Of a DNA stretch of 64,000 bases, positions 7,874 through 16,138 are shown one piece after another (the stretch's first letter is position 1; each line of letters starts with the position of its first letter). Both the position numbers and the translations under genes were made by a program. This stretch comes from Jejudonia soesokkakensis. GTDB lineage: Bacteria; Bacteroidota; Bacteroidia; Flavobacteriales; Flavobacteriaceae. The stretch covers positions 310,001-374,000 of the forward strand of contig NZ_JBHTBN010000002.1 in the NCBI RefSeq assembly GCF_042664795.1, in the 5' to 3' direction. The notes beneath the pieces are model-generated. The model had not been told where the DNA came from. It worked only from the letters and a program-made list of their open reading frames with translations, and did no database searches.

Positions 7874-8689
7874 TTAATTATTTCCCAGAATAAGAGGCAT
7901 TCCAGATTCTCCAGAGCCAATAACAATTACTTTAGTATTAGGTGATTCTGAAAGTTTGATAGTGGCATCTATTCCTTTATCTTGAAGTATTTTATCAGTT
8001 AAAGAAGCGCTTAAAATTCTGTTTGATTCGGCTTTTCCTTCCGCTTCAATAATCACTTTTTCTGCTTCTTTTGATGCCGTTACTAATCTAAATTCATACT
8101 CTAATGATTCTTGTTCCTGCTTCAGTTTACGTTCAATAGCATCTTTAATAGTTCTTGGCAGCGTCACATCACGTACGAGTACTTCATTTAATTGCACATA
8201 TTGCTTATCTAGGATCTTTTTGGTTTCAGCAAAAATTTCATCCTGTATTACATCACGCTTGCTACTATACAATTGCTCTGGTGTATATCGCCCTACCACA
8301 CTTCTGGCAGCACTACGAATGGCTGGCTGAATGACTCTACCTAGGTAATTCTCTCCCAACGATTGGTGTAAATTTCCCAGATCTGAATAAACTGGCTCAT
8401 ACCAAGCTGAAGCATCGATCTGAATTTCTAATCCGTTGGAGGATAGTACTTTCATTTGTTCGAATAATTCCTGCTGGCGTACTTCGTACACAAATACATC
8501 GTTCCAGGGTGCAATTAAATGAAATCCTTCTCCTAATGGCGCTTCATCTGTGACAACTCCCCCGCTAAAAGTTTTGTATAAAACGCCTGCTTCACCAGAT
8601 GAGATAGTTACGGCAGATTTTGCCAGTACGATAATTAAAATGATTGCAACAACTATGACGGGAATTGCAATTTTTGGTAATTTTTCCAT
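7874..8689 (-). CDS. Prohibitin-family (SPFH/band 7) membrane protein
   Basis: A 271-aa protein with an N-terminal membrane anchor (about residues 7-27, IAIPVIVVAIILIIVLAKSAV). An SPFH domain follows (SGEAGVLYKTFSGG, LGEGFHLIAPWNDVFVYEVRQQE, then SARSVVGRYTPEQLYSSKRDVIQ). A charged helical region rich in Glu/Lys/Ala (RKLKQEQESLEYEFRLVTASKEAEKVIIEAEGKAES) precedes a glycine-rich tail. This matches bacterial prohibitins, which form large membrane rings that organise microdomains and membrane proteases. It lies 17 nt after a VWA-domain membrane protein on the same strand. Confidence 0.9.
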   Translation of the reverse strand: MEKLPKIAIPVIVVAIILIIVLAKSAVTISSGEAGVLYKTFSGGVVTDEAPLGEGFHLIAPWNDVFVYEVRQQELFEQMKVLSSNGLEIQIDASAWYEPVYSDLGNLHQSLGENYLGRVIQPAIRSAARSVVGRYTPEQLYSSKRDVIQDEIFAETKKILDKQYVQLNEVLVRDVTLPRTIKDAIERKLKQEQESLEYEFRLVTASKEAEKVIIEAEGKAESNRILSASLTDKILQDKGIDATIKLSESPNTKVIVIGSGESGMPLILGNN

Positions 8690-8706
8690 GATAATTTTAG
8701 TTTAAG

Positions 8707-10740
8707 TTATATAAGTCCGTTGTATTTTCTAATAAACCACTCGGCAGCCAATGCTGCAACAATGATTGCTAACAAGTATTTCCAGTCGATTAATGGAACA
8801 ATTTTTTGTTCACTTTTTTGAATAGATTGATAATTTGTGTCTGATAATAAGGTACGAATAAGTTCTGGATATTCTGATAAAAAGTAGGACTTTCCACCGC
8901 TATTAGTCGCAAGCCTACGAAGTTTTGTTACATTGGCATTTCCAAACTGTTGTTCAACATTATAATCAAGAATAGTAAAGCTTCCGCTACGTGACACATT
9001 TTCATTGGCTACTGAAACTGTATATCTGTATTCACCTGCATTTAATGAGTTTAAGTCTACTTCGTAAAAATTATCTTTCAGCAATAAAGGAAAAACTATT
9101 CGCTCATTGGTTTCCTCATTACTAATTGTAATATTTATAGATGCTCGAGGATCAAAAACAAAATTCTGATCAAAATACTGTGCAGAAAGACGGATTTGAT
9201 TGTTATTATAGTAAAAAGTCTCGCTACTTACTTCCAACCTGCTTCTTCGCTTATTTGAAGCCAGATATTGTATTAGCTTTCCAGTAAATTCATCAAATTT
9301 CTCAAAACTTTTCGTGTCTCTATAGGATTGTGCACGCCATTTCCAAATTCCTTCTCCGTCCCAAATAGCATCGCGTTTTCCATTTAACTCACTCGTGGCA
9401 AGCATTGGGCTTCCGCTATCAAACCCATCTATGTTTTGCTGTAATAAAGTCTCATGAGGAACGGTGATTTCGAGCGCACCAAAATTAGTTTGTAAGGGCG
9501 GAAAGTCATCAAATCCGATATCCTCCACCGCAAACGTTCCATAATTCGAATTTATAGTAGCTGAAGCGTCTTCTGTTTGATTGGTCACATCTTTTCTAAA
9601 ACTTTCCTGTACTGAATTTAAAAAACTCCAATCGGTACTCGCACCTCCAAAAGTAAGTGTGTTCTTTTTTAGCTTATCTATTTCTGAAAATACTGCGGCA
9701 AAACTTCGGTCTGGCTGAAACAAAACAATTAACTGATAGTCATTTAAAACCGAAACGGCTTCAGTTGGCTTTTTAACCGTATATGTGCGTTGCTCATTAG
9801 AAGTAATAGATTTTTTTAAAGCACCTAGATCCGGATGAATAATGTTACTCACAACGAGCACATTGGTCGCCTGGTCAATCACTTCCACAGCAAAACGTTT
9901 GCTATTATTTACTGTGTTTTTTTCATCTTCAATAGGTAAAATTTGCGCTGTATATTGCTGCAATCCAACGCTAGAAGCAGGCAATGTTAGTGAAATAGTT
10001 TTTGTATTGTCTGTTTCTGAAAGGGTTACTGTTTCACGAAAAACAGTGTTCGCTCCCTGCTGAATTAAAAATTGTGATGAGATACTTCCAGTACCGTTAT
10101 ACACAACAATAGCTTCCACCGGAAACTTATTTTTTAAGAACGCATATCTGTTGGAATTTAGCTGCTCAATTTTAAGATCAGTATATTGTATCGAATCACC
10201 AACTATAAGCGGATAGATCGCATTTTTATTTGCTACAGAAGAAAATTCGTAATCGCTTCCTAATGTTTGATTTCCATCTGTGACTAAAACTGTTGGTGCA
10301 AGTTCACTCCTGAATAATTTATCGGTTTGTGAAAGTGCATAGGCAATATTGGTGTTTTTTTCAGTGAATGACAATGAATCTAGCGCTCCAAAATCACTTC
10401 CGAAGCTAAAGAAATTAACGTCAAATTTTTCATTGAGATCTTCATTCTCTTTAAGTGCCTGTGCTAATGATTGTACATTATCGTTTCCTCTTAATTCTGC
10501 AATGGAGCTTGAATTATCGAGCAGGATAGGAAGCTTAGGTTTTTCAACAGTGTACGTATTGCTTTTAAATTTTGGGTTTATGATAAGTACTAAAATTGAA
10601 AACAAAGTTATAAATCGAAGTGCTCCAAAAACCCACCTTAAATTACCTGTATAGCGTGTTTTATATCCATACATAAAAATAGCTACTGCCAGAGAAACAA
10701 AGGCGGCAATACATATATAAAGTATAGTTTCTGCGGTCAT
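8707..10740 (-). CDS. VWA-like domain membrane protein
   Basis: A 677-aa protein. Two N-terminal membrane segments (about residues 4-24 and 36-57) and one C-terminal segment (LIDWKYLLAIIVAALAAEWFI) enclose a large periplasmic region. The region after residue 65 carries a von Willebrand A-type fold: LPILLDNSSSI gives the MIDAS DxSxS motif and VLVTDGNQTLG supplies the strand after it. Further on are Ig-like beta segments (FYEVDLNSLNAGEYRYTVSV). Such proteins with flanking membrane helices are common in Bacteroidota and are often glutamine-amidotransferase-like or BatA-related, but the exact role is unknown. It is followed 17 nt later by the prohibitin gene. Confidence 0.75.
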   Translation of the reverse strand: MTAETILYICIAAFVSLAVAIFMYGYKTRYTGNLRWVFGALRFITLFSILVLIINPKFKSNTYTVEKPKLPILLDNSSSIAELRGNDNVQSLAQALKENEDLNEKFDVNFFSFGSDFGALDSLSFTEKNTNIAYALSQTDKLFRSELAPTVLVTDGNQTLGSDYEFSSVANKNAIYPLIVGDSIQYTDLKIEQLNSNRYAFLKNKFPVEAIVVYNGTGSISSQFLIQQGANTVFRETVTLSETDNTKTISLTLPASSVGLQQYTAQILPIEDEKNTVNNSKRFAVEVIDQATNVLVVSNIIHPDLGALKKSITSNEQRTYTVKKPTEAVSVLNDYQLIVLFQPDRSFAAVFSEIDKLKKNTLTFGGASTDWSFLNSVQESFRKDVTNQTEDASATINSNYGTFAVEDIGFDDFPPLQTNFGALEITVPHETLLQQNIDGFDSGSPMLATSELNGKRDAIWDGEGIWKWRAQSYRDTKSFEKFDEFTGKLIQYLASNKRRSRLEVSSETFYYNNNQIRLSAQYFDQNFVFDPRASINITISNEETNERIVFPLLLKDNFYEVDLNSLNAGEYRYTVSVANENVSRSGSFTILDYNVEQQFGNANVTKLRRLATNSGGKSYFLSEYPELIRTLLSDTNYQSIQKSEQKIVPLIDWKYLLAIIVAALAAEWFIRKYNGLI

Positions 10741-10774
10741 TAAGTCGTTACGAAGTCAAAATTTATTGAATGGT

Positions 10775-11521
10775 TTATGTTAACATTCCACCATCAACGT
10801 GTAGCGTTTGTCCGGTCACATAAGAAGACAAATCACTTGCAAGAAAGACACATGCATTGGCAATATCTTCGGGAGTCCCTCCTCTTTTTAACGGGATTGC
10901 ATTTCTCCATGATGCTACGGTGGCTTCGTCTAGTTTACCTGTCATTTCAGTTTCTATAAAACCAGGTGCAATCGCATTACAACGAATATCGCGGGAACCT
11001 AATTCTAATGCAACAGATTTTGTAAAGCCAATGATTCCGGCCTTAGAAGCAGCATAATTAGTCTGACCCGCATTTCCCTTCACTCCTACTACAGAGCTCA
11101 TATTAATAATTGAACCCTTGCGTTGTTTTAACATAGGTTTCATTACTGCCTTGGTCATATTAAAAACCGATTTTAAGTTCACTTCCACCACCTTATCAAA
11201 ATCTTCTTCGCCCATTCGCATTAAAAGATTGTCTTTTGTAATCCCGGCATTATTTATGACAACATCGATACTCCCAAAATCTTCCAGAACATCTTTTGCC
11301 AGTTGTTGTGCCTGTTCATAATCTGCAGCATCACTTTGGTATGCTTTTGCTTTAACTCCCTGTTTAGAAACTTCATCTGCTAATGCATTAGCAGCCTCTG
11401 AAGAAGAATTATAGGTAAACGCTACATTAGCCCCATGTTGTGCAAACACTTCAACAATTCCTTTTCCAATACCTCGGCTTCCGCCAGTAATAATCACTGT
11501 TTTATCTTGTAATAATTTCAT
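10775..11521 (-). CDS. fabG: 3-oxoacyl-ACP reductase
   Basis: Short-chain dehydrogenase of 248 aa that reduces beta-ketoacyl-ACP in fatty acid elongation. Seen in order: the NADP-binding motif TGGSRGIGKGI, NNAG (in VVINNAGITKDN), the catalytic Ser of NMSSVVGVKGNAGQTNYAASKAG with YxxxK, and the C-terminal FLASDLSSYVTGQTLHVDGGM that is close to FabG consensus. A longer reading from 11575 exists, but it would translate through the start-proximal hairpin at 11529-11542. The ATG at 11521 gives the normal FabG N-terminus MKLLQDKTVIITGG, so that start is chosen. It lies downstream of sucD behind a terminator. Confidence 0.92.
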   Translation of the reverse strand: MKLLQDKTVIITGGSRGIGKGIVEVFAQHGANVAFTYNSSSEAANALADEVSKQGVKAKAYQSDAADYEQAQQLAKDVLEDFGSIDVVINNAGITKDNLLMRMGEEDFDKVVEVNLKSVFNMTKAVMKPMLKQRKGSIINMSSVVGVKGNAGQTNYAASKAGIIGFTKSVALELGSRDIRCNAIAPGFIETEMTGKLDEATVASWRNAIPLKRGGTPEDIANACVFLASDLSSYVTGQTLHVDGGMLT

Positions 11522-11528
11522 AATAATG

Positions 11529-11542
11529 CCCGCTAAGGCGGG
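11529..11542 (-). repeat. Start-codon-proximal hairpin before fabG
   Basis: On the minus strand CCCGC-CTTA-GCGGG forms a perfect 5-bp GC stem ending 7 nt before the fabG ATG. The stem and loop are almost identical to the one before serA (54784-54797). Confidence 0.65.
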
Positions 11543-11603
11543 AAATTTTAGTTGAACAAATGAATTACATCTCAAATTTGACCAAATTGAGATTCATTCA
11601 AAT

Positions 11604-11633
11604 ATAAAAAAAGCCCTGCTATTTACAGGGCTT
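11604..11633 (-). terminator. Intrinsic terminator after sucD
   Basis: AAGCCCTG and CAGGGCTT form an 8-bp stem around a 7-nt loop, followed on the minus strand by seven T residues. It lies 25 nt after the sucD stop. Confidence 0.88.
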
Positions 11634-11657
11634 ATCTTTTAATTTCTTCGGAAGGAT

Positions 11658-12530
11658 TTATCCTAAAACTTCGGCTACTTTTTTTCCTATTTCGGCAGGT
11701 GAGTCAACTACATGAATTCCGCAATCACGCATGATCTTTTTCTTAGCCTGTGCGGTATCGTCACTTCCTCCAACAATCGCTCCTGCATGACCCATAGTGC
11801 GTCCTGCTGGTGCGGTTTCTCCTGCGATAAAACCGATGATAGGTTTTTTACTTCCACTATTCTTATACCAATTAGCAGCATCTGCTTCTAGTTGCCCGCC
11901 AATCTCACCAATCATTACAACAGCATCTGTCTCATCATCATTGATTAAGAGCTCTACGGCTTCTTTAGTAGTTGTTCCAATTATTGGATCACCCCCAATA
12001 CCAATTGCTGTGGTAATTCCTAATCCTTGCTTTACTACCTGATCTGCAGCTTCATATGTAAGTGTTCCAGATTTTGAAACAACACCTACTCGTCCTTTTT
12101 TAAATACAAATCCTGGCATGATGCCTACTTTTGCTTCCCCTGGAGTAATGACACCCGGACAGTTAGGGCCTACCAAACGACAATCTTTATCTTTAATATA
12201 GTCTGCAGCTTTAATCATATCTGCTACGGGAATACCTTCAGTAATGGTAATAATCACTTTAATTCCTGCATTTGCAGCCTCCATAATGGCATCTGCAGCA
12301 AATGCTGGCGGCACAAAAATAATTGTAACATCAGCTCCAGTTTTCTCAACAGCTTCAGCAACCGTATTAAAAACGGGTTTGTCTAAATGTGACTGTCCGC
12401 CTTTACCTGGGGTCACCCCTCCTACAACATTGGTTCCGTATTCAATCATTTGTCCGGCGTGAAAAGTACCTTCACTCCCTGTAAAACCCTGTACAATTAT
12501 CTTTGAATCCTTGTTTACTAAAACGCTCAT
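11658..12530 (-). CDS. sucD: Succinyl-CoA synthetase, alpha subunit
   Basis: A 290-aa subunit of the TCA-cycle enzyme that interconverts succinyl-CoA and succinate with nucleotide phosphorylation. The N-terminal CoA-binding Rossmann domain shows VQGFTGSEGTFHAGQMIEYGTNVVGGVTPGKGG. The ligase domain holds GPNCPGVITPGEAKVGIMPG, GVVSKSGTLTYEA and GHAGAIVGG, the last carrying the active-site histidine that is phosphorylated. Length is normal. It has its own -7 box at 12578-12585 and its own terminator, so it seems to be transcribed as a single gene. The beta subunit is not in this window. Confidence 0.97.
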   Translation of the reverse strand: MSVLVNKDSKIIVQGFTGSEGTFHAGQMIEYGTNVVGGVTPGKGGQSHLDKPVFNTVAEAVEKTGADVTIIFVPPAFAADAIMEAANAGIKVIITITEGIPVADMIKAADYIKDKDCRLVGPNCPGVITPGEAKVGIMPGFVFKKGRVGVVSKSGTLTYEAADQVVKQGLGITTAIGIGGDPIIGTTTKEAVELLINDDETDAVVMIGEIGGQLEADAANWYKNSGSKKPIIGFIAGETAPAGRTMGHAGAIVGGSDDTAQAKKKIMRDCGIHVVDSPAEIGKKVAEVLG

Positions 12531-12577
12531 GGAATTATTCTATATTTTATTAAAATTTATTTGCTGATTTTGTGGTG

Positions 12578-12585
12578 CAAAAGTA
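12578..12585 (-). promoter_or_regulatory. -7 promoter element of sucD
   Basis: TACTTTTG on the minus strand fits TAnnTTTG exactly and lies 47 nt before the sucD ATG. The -33 element was not resolved. Confidence 0.5.
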
Positions 12586-12613
12586 AGTGTTTTGCTTCGG
12601 TTACTAAAGAAAT

Positions 12614-13027
12614 TTAGACTTTAACCTTGTGATATGATTTATTGGTATCATCTATAGACATAACTGGCTGACTTATTTGATGCCCTCTAATAAATTTTCC
12701 ATCTTTGACTTCCCAGATACAGATAAAATGTGCAATACCGAGTTCTTCATCAGGGTTTTCTATGGTGTGTACATAATACTTATATCGTATTGTCACAAAA
12801 TTACCATCTTCTAATATATGGCTCACTTCTGCTCTAATATCATAATAAGTCCTTCTAATTTCTTCAAAGAATACATTTAAATCATCATAGTGAAGTATTG
12901 ATAACCCTTCTGTACTATTCCATATAAGTTCAATATCCTTATGGAAATAACTCTCTAAAATTGACTCGTCTTTTAATATTGCTGAAAGATAAAACTCCTT
13001 TACAACGTCTTTTGCACTTTTACTCAT
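12614..13027 (-). CDS. NTF2-fold / SnoaL-like protein
   Basis: A 137-aa cytoplasmic protein with the pattern of the NTF2-like superfamily: an N-terminal helix pair (SAKDVVKEFYLSAILKDESILESYFHKDIELIWNST) followed by a curved beta-sheet (EVSHILEDGNFVTIRYKYYVHT, AHFICIWEVKDGKFIRGHQISQP). Members bind small hydrophobic ligands or act as isomerases or hydrolases; nothing here fixes a reaction. The start overlaps the stop of the LpxD-like gene by 1 nt (13027), so translational coupling is likely. It is the last gene before the sucD promoter. Confidence 0.7.
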   Translation of the reverse strand: MSKSAKDVVKEFYLSAILKDESILESYFHKDIELIWNSTEGLSILHYDDLNVFFEEIRRTYYDIRAEVSHILEDGNFVTIRYKYYVHTIENPDEELGIAHFICIWEVKDGKFIRGHQISQPVMSIDDTNKSYHKVKV

Positions 13028-13962
13028 TATAATTTATCTAATTTTTCTATTATATCCGGAATCAAACGAATGGATGCCAGCTCTTTATATTTTTTCCTGA
13101 AATCATCTGCAGGAGTTCCAAAGTAGGATTTATGCCCTTGAAGTGATTTACTTACACCACTCTGAGCCGAAATTACAGCTTTTTCTCCAATTGTCACCCC
13201 ACTTGTAATACCAACTTGTCCCCAAATGGTTACAAAATCCTCTATAAGAACACAACCTGCAATACCAACTTGTGAAGCAATTAAACATCTTTTACCAATA
13301 ATTGTATCATGGCCTACATGCACTTGGTTATCAAGTTTGGAGCCCTCACCTATCGTTGTAGATGCAGTTACTCCTTTGTCTATCGTGCATAGCGCTCCTA
13401 TATCCACATTATCGTGTACCACTACATTTCCAGCACTTAGAAGTTTATCATACTTTTCTGGTCTGTTTTTGTAATAAAAAGCATCTGCCCCTAAGACAGT
13501 TCCAGCATGAATAGTGACTCCGTTTCCAATTTTCGTGTTATCATAAATACTAACATTAGAATGGATGATACATTCATCACCAATCGTTACGTTATTGCCA
13601 ATAAAAACGTTGGGCTGTATGACTGTATGCTTACCTATTACTGCAGAATCTGCTATTACTGCTCTGGCAGCAATAAAGGGATTAAAATGATTGGTCAACT
13701 TATTAAAGTCTCTAAAAGGATCATCTGAAATTAATAGCGCTTTACCTTCTGGACATTCTACTTCTTTATTTATAAGCACGATAGTTGCTGCAGATTGCAA
13801 TGCCTTATCATAATACTTAGGGTGATCTACAAAGACAATATCACCTGGTTGCACTACATGAATTTCATTCATTCCAAGGACAGGAAAATAAGCATCTCCT
13901 TTGAAATCACAGTCTAAAATTTCCGCGATTTGTTGTAGGTTTTGTGGGGTGGAAAATTTCAT
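13027..13962 (-). CDS. LpxD-like left-handed beta-helix acyltransferase (second copy)
   Basis: A 311-aa relative of UDP-3-O-acylglucosamine N-acyltransferase. Residues 1-95 form the LpxD-type N-terminal domain (QQIAEILDCDFKGD, VQPGDIVFVDHPKYYDKAL). After that come hexapeptide repeats (IGKHTVIQPNVFIGNNVTIGDECIIHSNVSIYDNTKIG) including HVGHDTIIGKRCLIASQVGIAG, where the His of the family's catalytic position is kept. The canonical LpxD is 3.6 kb away at 17538-18563. A second LpxD-like gene near efp is found in many Flavobacteriaceae; whether it acts on lipid A or another UDP-sugar is unknown. It is 9 nt downstream of the methyltransferase gene. Confidence 0.82.
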   Translation of the reverse strand: MKFSTPQNLQQIAEILDCDFKGDAYFPVLGMNEIHVVQPGDIVFVDHPKYYDKALQSAATIVLINKEVECPEGKALLISDDPFRDFNKLTNHFNPFIAARAVIADSAVIGKHTVIQPNVFIGNNVTIGDECIIHSNVSIYDNTKIGNGVTIHAGTVLGADAFYYKNRPEKYDKLLSAGNVVVHDNVDIGALCTIDKGVTASTTIGEGSKLDNQVHVGHDTIIGKRCLIASQVGIAGCVLIEDFVTIWGQVGITSGVTIGEKAVISAQSGVSKSLQGHKSYFGTPADDFRKKYKELASIRLIPDIIEKLDKL

Positions 13963-13971
13963 ACGTTAAAT

Positions 13972-14736
13972 CTACCGTTTTTTTCCATAAATAATAACCC
14001 GAGCGAACAAAAAATGTAGGAAAGGAACTTTAGATAGCATAACATCTAACGAATATCCAAGTTTGTTAATCCAGTTATCATAGTTTTTATCCCCATAAAT
14101 CTTTAACGCGATAAAGCCAGTGAATACGCTAAAAAAGTCGAAAAAATGATGTTGAAAAGTAAACTTTTCTCTAATAAGTTTAAAGTCTGAGGCTACCAAG
14201 GCATGTTCATCTGGAGTACGTTCTTTTGGATGCAACTTTCTGTAAATCTTATAGATAGGATTCATGTTTAGGGGCTCCGTAAACATAATAACACCTTCAG
14301 GTCTTAACACTCGATGGATGTGCCCAATAGATTTTTCTATATCGAGATGATGCAAAATAGCGCCTCCATAAACCGCATCAAAGCTCTCATCTGCAAAAGA
14401 GAGCTCGTTGGCGTCCATGAGATGAAATTCAGTTTTGAATGCTACTTCGGAAGCATTTTTACTGCCTTCATTAAGCTGTCCTTGAGAAATATTGATACAA
14501 GTGAGTTTCTTCGGATTTGCTTTTCCTTTAATCCACTGCAGCCAGGAATGAGATCCAATTTCAAGAACTTCTTTATCCTCAAACGTTGCTACAATTGATT
14601 GAATGATCTTAGCTTCCCGTTGATAAGAATAGAAAAAGGCATGCCGACGTAGCTTTTTGATCTTGGTGCGATCTAGTTTTCCTTCGTCCCAGTATTCTGC
14701 TTCAGTTTTTGCAATTTCGGCGTTGGTCTTTTTCAT
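13972..14736 (-). CDS. Class I SAM-dependent methyltransferase
   Basis: A 254-aa protein with the Rossmann-like methyltransferase fold. Motif I is VLEIGSHSWLQWI (a variant of the usual ExGxG), motif II region NISQGQLNEGS, and the post-I segment EFHLMDANELSFADESFDAVYGGAILHHLDI is typical of the Methyltransf_11 type. VLRPEGVIMFTEPLNMNPIYKIYRKLHPKERTPDEHAL resembles enzymes acting on glycans or small polar compounds. The C-terminal part is hydrophobic (FFDFFSVFTGFIAL, VMLSKVPFLHFLFARVII), hinting at membrane contact. It is 9 nt after efp and 9 nt before the second LpxD-like gene, so it may modify the same surface product. The substrate is unknown. Confidence 0.82.
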   Translation of the reverse strand: MKKTNAEIAKTEAEYWDEGKLDRTKIKKLRRHAFFYSYQREAKIIQSIVATFEDKEVLEIGSHSWLQWIKGKANPKKLTCINISQGQLNEGSKNASEVAFKTEFHLMDANELSFADESFDAVYGGAILHHLDIEKSIGHIHRVLRPEGVIMFTEPLNMNPIYKIYRKLHPKERTPDEHALVASDFKLIREKFTFQHHFFDFFSVFTGFIALKIYGDKNYDNWINKLGYSLDVMLSKVPFLHFLFARVIIYGKKR

Positions 14737-14745
14737 TAAAGACAG

Positions 14746-15312
14746 TTATTCTTTAATCCGTTCTTGGTATTGTCCTTTTTCGGTATCAATTCTAATTTTA
14801 TCGCCTTCATTAATAAATAAAGGAACATTCACTTCGGCTCCTGTTTCCATAACAGCAGGCTTTGTTGCATTTGTTGCTGTATTCCCTTTGACTCCAGGTT
14901 CTGTAGATGTTACTTTCAAAATAACATGTGCTGGCATCTCTACGGAAAGTGGAGTGTTATTTTCAGTATTTATAAGGACCGTTACAACCTCTCCCTCTTT
15001 CATTAATTCTGGTGTGTCTAAAGCCTCTTTAAGAAGTCTTATTTGAGTATAATCTTCGGTATTCATAAAATGATACCACTCTCCTTCGTTATACAAAAAC
15101 TGAAACTTATGGGTTTCAACACGAACATCATCTATTTTATGACCTGCAGAAAATGTATTGTCAATTACTTTTCCCGTAGTGACGCTTTTTAGCTTCGTTC
15201 TTACAAATGCAGGCCCTTTACCAGGTTTCACGTGTAAAAACTCAATTATTTTATAAATATCATTGTTATAATGAATGCACAATCCTTTTCGTATGTCTGA
15301 ACTTGTTGCCAT
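14746..15312 (-). CDS. efp: Elongation factor P
   Basis: EF-P (188 aa) rescues ribosomes stalled at polyproline. All three beta-barrel domains are visible: the N-terminal KOW-like domain with the tip loop HVKPGKGPAFVRTKL (the lysine at position 32 corresponds to the residue that is modified in E. coli), the central OB domain (EGEWYHFMNTEDYTQIRL) and the C-terminal domain ending VNVPLFINEGDKIRIDTEKGQYQERIKE. It lies 40 nt after lpxA; a hairpin at 15321-15338 precedes its ATG. No EarP, EpmA or YmfI-type modifying enzyme was noticed in this window. Confidence 0.97.
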   Translation of the reverse strand: MATSSDIRKGLCIHYNNDIYKIIEFLHVKPGKGPAFVRTKLKSVTTGKVIDNTFSAGHKIDDVRVETHKFQFLYNEGEWYHFMNTEDYTQIRLLKEALDTPELMKEGEVVTVLINTENNTPLSVEMPAHVILKVTSTEPGVKGNTATNATKPAVMETGAEVNVPLFINEGDKIRIDTEKGQYQERIKE

Positions 15313-15320
15313 AGTGTTGT

Positions 15321-15338
15321 CCAGATGAAACCACCTGG
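15321..15338 (-). repeat. Start-codon-proximal hairpin before efp
   Basis: On the minus strand CCAGGTG-GTTT-CATCTGG forms a 7-bp stem with one G-T wobble, ending 8 nt before the efp ATG. No T-run follows. The position matches the hairpins before hisC, fabG, serA and nnr although the sequence differs. Confidence 0.55.
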
Positions 15339-15352
15339 ATTATTTAAATTAG

Positions 15353-16138
15353 TTAATTATTGCTGAAGTATCCTTTCATGATACCTCGCTTTGAATTTTT
15401 TATAAACTGCAGAATTTCATCACGCTCTGGAGTGGCCTCCATTTCTGCTTCTATGATCTCTGCAGCTTGAGTATTATTATAATTTTTTTGATATAATATC
15501 CTGAATATATTCTGAATCTCTCTAATTTTTTCTGGAGTAAAACCTCTTCTTCGCAATCCAATTGAATTTATCCCTACATATGATAAAGGTTCACGAGCGG
15601 CTTTCACATAAGGAGGAACGTCTTTTCTAACCAAAGAACCTCCCGTAACAAACGCATGATTACCAATCATACAAAATTGATGTACCGCTGTCATTCCTGC
15701 CAACACTACATAATCTCCAACAGTTATGTGTCCTGCTAATGTACTATTGTTAGAAAAAATACAGTGATCGCCTACAATACAATCGTGTGCAATATGACAA
15801 TACGCCATGATCCAACAATTTTTACCAATAACGGTTTTTCCTTTGTCTGCCGTCCCTCTGTTTATAGTTACATACTCTCTAATAGTAGTCCCGTCACCAA
15901 TTTCGGCAGTGGTTTCTTCATCATTAAACTTAAGATCCTGAGGAATAGCAGATATTACAGCACCAGGAAAAATATTACAATTCTTTCCAATACGAGCACC
16001 TTCCATAATCGTAACATTTGAACCAATCCAAGTTCCTTCACCAATCACAACATTACTATGAATGGTTGTGAAAGGCTCTATTACTACATTTTTAGCAATT
16101 TTAGCGCCCGGATGGACGTAAGCAAGTGGCTGATTCAT
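15353..16138 (-). CDS. lpxA: UDP-N-acetylglucosamine acyltransferase
   Basis: LpxA (261 aa) adds the 3-hydroxyacyl chain to the 3-OH of UDP-GlcNAc, the first step of lipid A synthesis. The N-terminal two thirds are left-handed beta-helix hexapeptide repeats (NVVIEPFTTIHSNVVIGEGTWIGSNVTIMEGARIG). The catalytic-His region is NCWIMAYCHIAHDCIVGDHCIF, and VLAGMTAVHQFCMIGNHAFVTGGSLVRKDVPPYV is family-typical. The helical C-terminus (IREIQNIFRILYQKNYNNTQAAEIIEAEME) follows. The ATG lies directly against the lpxC-fabZ stop, so lpxD, lpxC-fabZ and lpxA form one operon. Confidence 0.96.
   Translation of the reverse strand: MNQPLAYVHPGAKIAKNVVIEPFTTIHSNVVIGEGTWIGSNVTIMEGARIGKNCNIFPGAVISAIPQDLKFNDEETTAEIGDGTTIREYVTINRGTADKGKTVIGKNCWIMAYCHIAHDCIVGDHCIFSNNSTLAGHITVGDYVVLAGMTAVHQFCMIGNHAFVTGGSLVRKDVPPYVKAAREPLSYVGINSIGLRRRGFTPEKIREIQNIFRILYQKNYNNTQAAEIIEAEMEATPERDEILQFIKNSKRGIMKGYFSNN

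Noticed and set aside
10775..11575. Longer FabG starting at 11575
   Set aside because: It would translate through the hairpin at 11529-11542 and add 18 residues not found in FabG; the ATG at 11521 gives the normal start.
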